A stretch of 39,819 nucleotides of DNA from contig JAABTD010000013.1 in NCBI GenBank assembly GCA_011390065.1, positions 1 through 39,819 of the forward strand. Reading direction: 5' to 3'. Each line of letters begins with the position of its first letter. The stretch's first letter is position 1. The translations under genes were made by a program, and so were the position numbers. Shown in pieces: positions 33,408-39,819 of the stretch. The stretch comes from Desulfobacteraceae bacterium (lineage in GTDB: Bacteria; Desulfobacterota; Desulfobacteria; Desulfobacterales; JAABSP01). Under the pieces are notes generated by a model, which searched no databases, was not told where the DNA came from, and saw nothing but the letters and a program-made list of their open reading frames with translations.

Positions 33408-34337
33408 ATGCCTGAAACCAGCGCGGACGCCACCGGCCTCCTGGTCGACGAAACACCGGATCGGACCTTCCGACAATCCCTGGTCTACGTCGGCCGTCTC
33501 TTCTGGCGGGACAAGACGGGCCTGGTGGGGCTGATCATGTTCCTGATGGTGGTCTTTTCCGCGATCTTCGCTCCCTGGATTGCGCCCTACGACCCGTTGC
33601 AACAGGACCTGCGGGCCGCCAAGACGCCCCCGGCCTGGACCGAAAAAGGTTCCTTCGACCACCCGCTGGGCACCGACAATCTGGGCCGGGACATCCTCTC
33701 CCGCATCATCTACGGCAGTCGCGTGTCGCTCACCGTGGGATTTTTCGGGGTCCTTATCGCGTGCAGCCTGGGACTGACCATCGGACTCATCTCCGGCTAC
33801 GTGGGGGGCCGCACCGACAACATCATCATGGGCGGGGTCAATCTCATCCTCTCCCTGCCCTACCTGGTCTTCGTGGTCTTCATCGCGGCCATTCTGGGCC
33901 GGAGCCTGCTCATCGTGATCCTCATCTTCGCGTTCACCGACATCCCCATTTTCGTTCGAATCACCCGGGGCGAAGTGCTCCGCATCCGTGAGTCGGGGTT
34001 CGTGGAGGCCGCCCTGAGCATCGGCGCCAAAAGGCGGCGGATCATCTTCCGCCACATCCTCCCCAATCTCATCGGCCCGCTCATCACCATCGCCACCTTC
34101 GAAATGTCGGCCATGATCTTCTACGAGGCCGGTCTGGGATTTCTCGGGCTGAGCGTCCCTCCCAGCGTGCCGAGCTGGGGCAACATGCTGGCCGTGGGCC
34201 GGAAATATCTGACCATCTACCCCTGGATCGCCACCATCCCCGGACTGGCCATCGTCTTCACGGGACTGGCGATGAACCTGCTGGGCGACTGGCTCCGCGA
34301 CGTCATCGATCCCCGGTTGCGGCGGGTGAAAAAATAA
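33408..34337 (+). CDS. ABC importer permease, DppC/OppC type
   Basis: The 309-residue protein has an N-terminal cytoplasmic stretch (1-35), a first helix (LVGLIMFLMVVFSAIFAPWI) and the DppC hallmark HPLGTDNLGRDILSRIIYGS. Five more helices follow, with the EAA loop GEVLRIRESGFVEAALSIGA. ATG 33408 is chosen since the preceding permease gene ends at 33399; the frame is open further upstream only inside that gene. The ATPase gene starts 1 base after its stop. Confidence 0.93.
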   Translation: MPETSADATGLLVDETPDRTFRQSLVYVGRLFWRDKTGLVGLIMFLMVVFSAIFAPWIAPYDPLQQDLRAAKTPPAWTEKGSFDHPLGTDNLGRDILSRIIYGSRVSLTVGFFGVLIACSLGLTIGLISGYVGGRTDNIIMGGVNLILSLPYLVFVVFIAAILGRSLLIVILIFAFTDIPIFVRITRGEVLRIRESGFVEAALSIGAKRRRIIFRHILPNLIGPLITIATFEMSAMIFYEAGLGFLGLSVPPSVPSWGNMLAVGRKYLTIYPWIATIPGLAIVFTGLAMNLLGDWLRDVIDPRLRRVKK

Positions 34338-34338
34338 G

Positions 34339-35346
34339 ATGAGCACGATTCTCTCCGTCAGGGACCTCACGCTCCGCTTCCACACCTTCGATGGAGTGGT
34401 TCACGCCCTCAACGGGATATCCTTCGATGTCCAGGCAGGGGAAACCCTGGCCATCGTGGGGGAGAGCGGATCGGGCAAGAGCGTGACCATGATGTCCCTG
34501 CTCCATCTGCTGCCCATGCCCCCGGCCCGGATCGCGCGAGGAGAGGCCCTGTTTTACACGAACGGAACGCCGACGGACCTGCTGAAAATGTCCAGGGCCG
34601 ACATGCATCGGGTCCGGGGAGCGCAGATCGGGTATATCTTTCAGGACGCCCTCAGCGCCCTCAATCCGGTCATGACCGTGGGCCGCCAGATCGGCGAATC
34701 CCTCGTGATGCATCTGGGGATGGATGCGGAGACCGCCCGAAAACGGGCCATCGATCTATTGGACGACGTGGGCATCCCCGGCGCCAGGGCCCGGTATCGG
34801 AACTATCCTCATCAATTTTCCGGCGGCATGCGTCAGCGGGCCATGATCGCCATCGCCATCGCCTGCAATCCCCGGATGGTCATCGCCGACGAACCCACCA
34901 CGGCCCTGGATGTAACGGTCCAGGCTCAGATTGTGGAGTTGGCGAAACGAATCCAGAGGGAACGGGGCATGACGGTGGTCTGGATCACCCATGACCTCGG
35001 CGTGGTGGCGGGCATCGCCGACCGGGTTCTGGTCATGTACGCCGGCTGCCCGGTGGAGATCGCGCCGGTGGACGACCTGTACGACCATCCCCAACACCCC
35101 TACACCCGGGGGCTGTTGTCCGCCCTCCCCCGCCTGGACGACCGGTCCCGGCGGGACCTGGCCAGCATCCAGGGCGCCCCACCGGATATGATGGCCTCCC
35201 CCCGCCACTGCCAGTTCGCCTGGCGATGTCCCTATGTCTTCGACCGCTGCTGGAAAGCCGTACCGCCCTACTACCCCGCAGGAAAAGGACACGCGACCCA
35301 GTGTTTTTACGACCTGGAAAACGGAAGGCCCAGAACCGATGCCTGA
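34339..35346 (+). CDS. ABC importer ATPase, DppD/OppD type
   Basis: The 335-residue protein has Walker [10 protein letters not shown]-loop [16 protein letters not shown], signature [14 protein letters not shown], Walker [14 protein letters not shown] and switch His in [10 protein letters not shown]. The C-terminal extension with [12 protein letters not shown] and the Cys cluster [14 protein letters not shown] marks the peptide-importer subfamily. It forms the ATPase pair with the DppF-type protein encoded next, whose start overlaps by 8 bases. Confidence 0.94.
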   Translation: MSTILSVRDLTLRFHTFDGVVHALNGISFDVQAGETLAIVGESGSGKSVTMMSLLHLLPMPPARIARGEALFYTNGTPTDLLKMSRADMHRVRGAQIGYIFQDALSALNPVMTVGRQIGESLVMHLGMDAETARKRAIDLLDDVGIPGARARYRNYPHQFSGGMRQRAMIAIAIACNPRMVIADEPTTALDVTVQAQIVELAKRIQRERGMTVVWITHDLGVVAGIADRVLVMYAGCPVEIAPVDDLYDHPQHPYTRGLLSALPRLDDRSRRDLASIQGAPPDMMASPRHCQFAWRCPYVFDRCWKAVPPYYPAGKGHATQCFYDLENGRPRTDA

Positions 35347-36394
35347 TCCCGCGACACCCTGCGGCGCCGACAACCGTAAGGAAATCCTCGTCCGCGTCAA
35401 AGGGTTGAAAAAACACTTTCCCATTCTGCGGGGCCTGATCTGGCAGCGGCAGGTGGGCGCCGTGAAGGCGGTGGACGACGTGTCTTTCGACATTCGCCGA
35501 GGGGAAACCCTGGGGGTGGTGGGGGAAAGCGGATGCGGCAAATCGACCACGGGTCGGGCCATCCTCCAGCTCCAACGCCCGTCGGCGGGCAAAATCTTTT
35601 TAGGAGACCAGGAGCTGACGGCCCTGGGCGAACCTGAGCTGCGGAAGCTGCGGCCCCGGATGCAGATGATCTTTCAGGACTCCTACGATTCCCTCAACCC
35701 CCGCCAATCTGTGGGACAGATCATCGCCGAACCCATGGTCATCCACGGCGATCAAAACAGGACCCTGTCCAGGCAGCACATGCGGAACCGGGTGGCGGAA
35801 TTGCTGGACCTCGTGGGGCTCAATCCAAACCACATCTCCCGTTTCTCCCATGAGTTTTCCGGCGGGCAGCGCCAGCGGATCAACATCGCGCGGGCGTTGT
35901 CCCTCAACCCCGAATTCATCGTCTGCGACGAGCCCATCTCGGCCCTGGACGTCTCTATCCAGGCCCAGGTGGTCAACCTCTTCAAGGACCTCCAACGCCG
36001 GCTGGGACTCACCTATCTCTTCATCGCCCACGATCTGAGCATGGTCCAGCACATCTCCGACCGGGTGGCGGTGATGTATCTGGGCCGCATCATGGAACTG
36101 GCGGACCGCGATGAACTCTTCGACGCCCCTCTCCACCCCTACACCCAGTGCCTCATGTCGGCGGTCCCTATCCCCGATCCGAAAAAAGAGCGGAACCGCC
36201 GCCGGATCACCCTGACCGGCGAGGTTCCCAGTCCGGCCCATCCGCCCCGGGGATGCGTCTTCCACACCCGGTGCCCTCTTGCAGAAGACATCTGTTCCGA
36301 CAAGACCCCGGCCTATCGGGAAATCCTGCCGGACCATTTCGCGGCCTGTCATTTCGCCGATGACAAAGGCGGCAGCCGCATCCAGGAGCCCTGA
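35339..36394 (+). CDS. ABC importer ATPase, DppF/OppF type
   Basis: The 351-residue protein has Walker [10 protein letters not shown]-loop [14 protein letters not shown], signature [15 protein letters not shown], Walker [14 protein letters not shown] and switch His in FIAHDLSMV. It has the family C-terminal segment [12 protein letters not shown] and a [14 protein letters not shown] cluster. ATG 35339 lies 8 bases inside the end of the DppD-type gene. The PRC-barrel gene starts 2 bases after its stop, so it seems to be cotranscribed. Confidence 0.94.
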   Translation: MPDPATPCGADNRKEILVRVKGLKKHFPILRGLIWQRQVGAVKAVDDVSFDIRRGETLGVVGESGCGKSTTGRAILQLQRPSAGKIFLGDQELTALGEPELRKLRPRMQMIFQDSYDSLNPRQSVGQIIAEPMVIHGDQNRTLSRQHMRNRVAELLDLVGLNPNHISRFSHEFSGGQRQRINIARALSLNPEFIVCDEPISALDVSIQAQVVNLFKDLQRRLGLTYLFIAHDLSMVQHISDRVAVMYLGRIMELADRDELFDAPLHPYTQCLMSAVPIPDPKKERNRRRITLTGEVPSPAHPPRGCVFHTRCPLAEDICSDKTPAYREILPDHFAACHFADDKGGSRIQEP

Positions 36395-36396
36395 CC

Positions 36397-36862
36397 ATGG
36401 ACTACCCCCTGAACGCCGAGGTCCACTGCGCCGACGGCCGGTTCGGACGATCGACCCGCATCATCTTCAACCCGTCTACCGGGCGGATGACCCATTTGGT
36501 GGTCCGGGACGCCCGGTCTCCCCATTCCGAGCGGATGCTGCCGGCCCGATGGATCCGGGAGACCACGCCGGAGATGGTTCTCGTCAACGCCGCCAAAGAG
36601 GAGGTCCGGACGCTGGAAATCTTCGACAGGACGGAATTCGTCCGGCGGGATGTCCCCCATTATGGACGGGACCCCAAAATGACGGCGTTGTGGCCGTTTC
36701 TCGTACCGGCCCGGAAGGTGATGTCGGAACGGCGTCGCGGCGTCCCGGAGGGGAGTCACGATCCCGGTATCCGAGATCGCGCGGATCGAGGAAAACACGG
36801 TCTATTTGAAAATCAGCAGAGAAGCGGTGCGGCGGCTGCCGACTTCGACAGCGACCCCCTAA
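36397..36862 (+). pseudogene. PRC-barrel-domain protein gene with a +1 frameshift
   Basis: From ATG 36397 the frame encodes a PRC-barrel-like start (MDYPLNAEVHCADGRFGRST, then NPSTGRMTHLVVRD and ARWIRETTPEMVLVNAAKEE) as far as RRRGVPEG. After the run of four Gs at 36750-36753 the sensible sequence continues one frame over: VTIPVSEIARIEENTVYLKI, then SREAVRRLPTS, and stops at TAA 36860-36862. Removing one G restores PEGVTIPVSEI. The intact product would be about 154 residues. Without correction, the first frame reads through unrelated antisense of the PilZ gene to 37443. This is a recent mutation or a sequencing error in a homopolymer. Confidence 0.75.
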
Positions 36863-37221
36863 GGGGTTTCGGTTTCTTTGCCGTCTCCGTCGCCGGCCAT
36901 GGGAAGCAGCTTGAACCGCTTGTTGAACTGTATGGCCATGCCCTCGTTCTCGGTCCGGACCACGACGCCGGAAACTTTGATGAGGGTTTTTCTCCCTTCC
37001 AGCTTTTTCAGCTCATCCAGCGGCAGCACCAGATCGATGGCCACCTCCGTGCCCTCCGACAGCACTTGCTCGGTACTGAAGAAGGCGCCCCCCGCGCAAA
37101 CATTGCGGGTCTCCAGGGCCATCACCGCATCATCTTCTTTTTGTTCTGCGACCTGCACCTGGGAAGGAAGATCAAGCCCGAAACGCTCCAAACGACGATG
37201 TTCACTCTTTTCGGTCTTCAT
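36859..37221 (-). CDS. PilZ-domain protein (second copy)
   Basis: The 120-residue protein starts MKTEKSEHRRLERFGLDLPS, with the RxxxR cyclic-di-GMP motif (HRRLER). The second motif reads NVCAGGAFFSTEQ, with Cys in place of the usual Ser of N/D-x-S-x-x-G. It ends VVVRTENEGMAIQFNKRFKL, typical of PilZ. Whether it still binds cyclic-di-GMP is open. Its stop overlaps that of the frameshifted PRC-barrel gene by 2-3 bases at a small GC palindrome (ACCCCCTAAGGGGT). No clear ribosome site or promoter was found before ATG 37221. Confidence 0.8.
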   Translation of the reverse strand: MKTEKSEHRRLERFGLDLPSQVQVAEQKEDDAVMALETRNVCAGGAFFSTEQVLSEGTEVAIDLVLPLDELKKLEGRKTLIKVSGVVVRTENEGMAIQFNKRFKLLPMAGDGDGKETETP

Positions 37222-37354
37222 GAATTATTCTCGCTGATCGGGAAAAAGGATCGTGACATAAAAGCTCCTGACTTATTGCCGCGCTTGACTGTCGGTTTTA
37301 TTATAAACCCATGCAAGCTGTCAAACAGTGTTTTCGAAAGAAGAATGGACAAAG

Positions 37355-38083
37355 ATGCGAGATATTGCCGACATTTCGATTCTGGCTGTGGGTCAGGGCT
37401 GGATAGCCGTGGAAAAACCCGCCGCCATCAGCGTCCACAATGACCCGGGCAACGACCTGACATCGATTTTAGCCGTCCGCATCAGGGGAATGCCGCCCCC
37501 GTATCCGGAACTCCGTTTTGACCCCGATTACGGCCTGCATGCGGTCCACCGCCTCGACCGGGACACCTCCGGCGTGATGCTCATGGCCGCCGCACCCGAA
37601 ACCTTTCATCACCTGGCCCGGCAATTCCAGGATCGAACCGTCCGGAAACGGTATCTCGCGGTCCTCCACGGCCCTGTCACGGCCGCCGGGGATTCCGGCG
37701 AGGCGCTATGGGAATGGCCTCTGACGAAAGCGGCCGGCGGTCGACGCGATCCCCAAGGAAAGGGCGCCAGAAAATCCTGCCGAACGCAGCTCCGCATCTT
37801 GCGATCCACGCCCCATTATGCTCTAATCGAATGTGAGCCCCTTACGGGCCGGCAACACCAGATCCGCCGTCATGCCAAGCTGGCCGGACATCCCGTGGTC
37901 GGCGACGGGCGATACGGCTCTCCCCGATCCCTTCGATTCCTGCAGACCCGGTGCGGCTTCCACCGTTTAGGGCTCCACGCCGACGCCCTGACCGTCGTGC
38001 TGCCGGGCGAACCGGAACCAACCACTCTCCGATCCGCCGGCATGCCGCCGGAGATGGCGCGACTGCTGGACCAAGACGGTTGA
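37355..38083 (+). CDS. RluA-family pseudouridine synthase
   Basis: The 242-residue protein has the catalytic motif HAVHRLDRDTSGVMLMAA (Asp in RLDRDTSG), KRYLAVLHGPV and LTGRQHQIRRHAKLAGHPVV. It lacks an S4 domain, so it resembles the short RluA/RluC-like rRNA or tRNA modifiers; the target is unknown. ATG 37355 was chosen over GTG 37328, since neither has a strong ribosome site but the ATG has AGAAG upstream and yields a family-like start. The 106 bases to the divergent PilZ gene are AT-rich. Confidence 0.88.
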   Translation: MRDIADISILAVGQGWIAVEKPAAISVHNDPGNDLTSILAVRIRGMPPPYPELRFDPDYGLHAVHRLDRDTSGVMLMAAAPETFHHLARQFQDRTVRKRYLAVLHGPVTAAGDSGEALWEWPLTKAAGGRRDPQGKGARKSCRTQLRILRSTPHYALIECEPLTGRQHQIRRHAKLAGHPVVGDGRYGSPRSLRFLQTRCGFHRLGLHADALTVVLPGEPEPTTLRSAGMPPEMARLLDQDG

Positions 38084-38145
38084 TGATTTTCAGCCCCCGG
38101 GGGGAAATGGCCCCTGCGGCAACAATCAACATAAAGAGGCAAACC

Positions 38146-39819
38146 ATGCTCAGTCGTTTCGGTTTTAAAACCCGGATCATGGCGGGCGCTTGCGGCCCCC
38201 TTTTCCTTTTCGTCGCGCTCTTCGTTTTGACCGACATCGCCATGGAGCGGCAACGCGATACCGACCGATGGGTGGAACAGACCCATGAGATCCGCCACCG
38301 GACCGGTCGGATCGAGGCCATTGCATTGTCCATGAGCACCAACGTGCGGGGGTTCCTGTTGGCCGGAACCGAGGCTCACCTGGCCGTCTATGATGCAGCG
38401 CAAAAACGCCTCAGTCAGGAGATCCAATCCCTTGAAACCCTCCTTGCGGACTTTCCGGAACAGGCGCAGCGGGTCGTTGAACTGGACCGGATTTTCCAGG
38501 AATGGCAGCAGACGGCTGCAGCCGGGGCCGTCGCCCTCCGCCGGAAAATTGGCGATGCCGAGACCATGAATGATATCGCCGAACAGGTGCGAGAAGCCGA
38601 GAACAAAACCCTCTTTCGGGAATTGCGCGGGCAGATCGCCGGGTTCATTCAGCATCAGGAAACAGAGATCCGGGAACGTAAATTCACTGCCGCCGCAGCG
38701 TATGCCAAAGTCCATAACGCTTTGGCAAACCTTCCGGAAACGGATCGCCGGCTTCAAAACGACCTGGATCTTTTCCAACAGATTTACGCCGTCATCGAGA
38801 CCGCCGGCGAGATGGAAAGAGGCTTTCGCAGCTATCTCCTGTCCGATGACGACGCCTATGTCGAGATGTATGAAGCCGCCGGGAGACGGCTGCCGGAACA
38901 ACTGTCGCGACTGTCGCATTTTCTGTCCGACGCTCCGGAACTCGCCGTCTCTCTCAAAGACGCCCGACAAATTATCCAGTATTGGGACCAGGAGATCGCC
39001 GCCCCCGCTATCGCGCTGAAAAAAGCGCTGGATAAATCACCGTCCGCCATGCTCAGGCTGTCGGTGTTCATTGAAAATCAGGGCGGCGGCGCGTATTTCG
39101 AGACGTTTCTGAAACGGATCGAAACCATCCGGGCATCGGCGTACGAACGAATGGCCGCAAGGCGGGAAAAAACCAGCGCTGAGATCTCCTACAACGCGGG
39201 CCACATCAAAACCTTCGGCGACGCCAACTGGCGCCTCGACCGGGCACATCAGGCCATCCAGGAGGCTTTGCGGATATTGATCGAGGCCATCAACACAGAA
39301 GCCAGCGTGCGCGGCTTTTTGCTGACCGGCGTTGAACTGCTGCTGGAAGCTTACCACACGGGCGCCGCCGGCTTTTACGATCGGGTCGAAACACTCAAAG
39401 ACAAGGTCGCCCACAAGACCGAACAGACCCGGTCGCTCGAGACCATCGAAACCACTTTCTCGGCATGGCTCGATCAAGTGGCCACGCCGCTTATCCTGCT
39501 GCGGCGCGACATCGGCCATTCCGCCACCATGGACGATATGGCCGATTTCATCAAACAAGGAAAAGGGGATGCCCTTCTGGCCCGGTTCCGAAGCCATCTG
39601 GAGGAGGTCAAAGCCGAAGCCCGGCGGTCCCTGGACCTGCGAAAAGCGGAAAACCGGAAGAGGGTTCAATGGACCCGGCGGCTCATGGCGGCCGGGGTCC
39701 CGGCCACCGTGCTCCTTTCCCTCCTGGCAGCCTGGGGTCTGGCCCGGAGCATCGCCCGGCCCGTGGAACAGGTGGCAACCACCCTGGGGATATCCGCCCG
39801 CTCCATCGCCTCGGCAGCC
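38146..39819 (+). CDS. Transmembrane receptor with three CHASE3-like modules, 3' end outside window
   Basis: The frame is open for 558 codons from ATG 38146 (AAAGAGG upstream) to the window end. A first membrane helix lies at about 12-31. The periplasmic part contains three CHASE3-like units: STNVRGFLLAGTEAHLAVYD (from 64), RGFRSYLLSDDDAYVEMYE (near 225) and ASVRGFLLTGVELLLEAYH (near 387). A second helix follows at about 514-534 (LMAAGVPATVLLSLLAAWGL). The end ARSIARPVEQVATTLGISAR is the start of a HAMP domain. What follows (chemotaxis signalling domain or histidine kinase) is not visible; SARSIASAA slightly favours a chemoreceptor. Confidence 0.8.
   Translation, partial: MLSRFGFKTRIMAGACGPLFLFVALFVLTDIAMERQRDTDRWVEQTHEIRHRTGRIEAIALSMSTNVRGFLLAGTEAHLAVYDAAQKRLSQEIQSLETLLADFPEQAQRVVELDRIFQEWQQTAAAGAVALRRKIGDAETMNDIAEQVREAENKTLFRELRGQIAGFIQHQETEIRERKFTAAAAYAKVHNALANLPETDRRLQNDLDLFQQIYAVIETAGEMERGFRSYLLSDDDAYVEMYEAAGRRLPEQLSRLSHFLSDAPELAVSLKDARQIIQYWDQEIAAPAIALKKALDKSPSAMLRLSVFIENQGGGAYFETFLKRIETIRASAYERMAARREKTSAEISYNAGHIKTFGDANWRLDRAHQAIQEALRILIEAINTEASVRGFLLTGVELLLEAYHTGAAGFYDRVETLKDKVAHKTEQTRSLETIETTFSAWLDQVATPLILLRRDIGHSATMDDMADFIKQGKGDALLARFRSHLEEVKAEARRSLDLRKAENRKRVQWTRRLMAAGVPATVLLSLLAAWGLARSIARPVEQVATTLGISARSIASAA

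Noticed and set aside
37300-37324. TTGACA and TATAAT on the minus strand before the second PilZ gene
   Set aside because: The hexamers are only 13 bases apart, too close for a sigma-70 promoter.
36397-37443. A 348-codon protein starting as a PRC barrel
   Set aside because: After the G run its sequence is antisense to the PilZ gene and loses PRC-barrel character, while the neighbouring frame continues it; treated as a frameshifted gene.

Overview
The window looks like chromosomal DNA of a Gram-negative, probably anaerobic bacterium of the Desulfobacterota (old Deltaproteobacteria), most like a Desulfobacterales sulfate reducer. This is inferred from gene content: a selenocysteine-containing SelD followed by YedF, a GEMM (cyclic-di-GMP type) riboswitch, a phenylacetate-CoA ligase paired with an ACT-domain protein, two PilZ proteins, a GAF-GspE ATPase and a CHAT/ECF-sigma cluster. 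No tRNA, rRNA, IS element, prophage or CRISPR array was seen. The DNA is gene-dense, with many ATGA start/stop overlaps and several convergent gene pairs whose stop codons overlap.

Layout. 1-9.6 kb: tail of queH, an M48 peptidase-TPR membrane protein, a GAF-fused GspE/PilB ATPase, a small membrane protein, the ACT/PaaK pair, a crotonase and a polytopic nucleotide-sugar 4,6-dehydratase. 9.6-17 kb: citrate synthase with a consensus promoter, an adjacent perfect 20-bp palindrome and an Ala-Ala-Ser repeat tail; a TlpA-like thioredoxin whose promoter sits in a 21-bp tandem repeat; Nudix, Smr, PP2C and ManA genes; then selD (in-frame UGA for selenocysteine) and yedF. 17-26.4 kb, minus strand: the most unusual region. 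A probable operon runs from a MoCo-carrier-like protein through a small unknown protein, a lipoprotein with Ig-like and CsgG-like parts, an ECF sigma factor, a free-standing sigma-4 domain, a zinc-finger anti-sigma-like protein and a transmembrane CHAT protease-like protein, to a FadL-like outer-membrane barrel. Downstream of it a GEMM riboswitch with its own terminator precedes a secreted protein of unknown function. 26.5-39.8 kb: PilZ and OsmC proteins, a DUF58-transglutaminase pair, a complete Dpp/Opp-type ABC importer with a frameshifted PRC-barrel gene behind it, a second PilZ protein, an RluA-type pseudouridine synthase and the 5' part of a receptor with three CHASE3-like modules.

The leading candidate for something new is the 26.4-18.3 kb cluster. 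Its lipoprotein gene has an in-frame UGA exactly at the lipobox cysteine (25148-25150), directly followed by a strong hairpin with a bacterial SECIS-like loop. If decoded, the N-terminal residue of a mature lipoprotein would be selenocysteine. The alternative is a TGC/TGT-to-TGA nonsense mutation or sequencing error. The order of genes suggests an envelope-to-cytoplasm circuit: an outer-membrane barrel and lipoprotein, a membrane-spanning CHAT protein with a periplasmic CsgG-like domain, and a sigma/anti-sigma pair with an extra sigma-4 protein. That function is inference. All readings come from the sequence by eye; no database search was possible.
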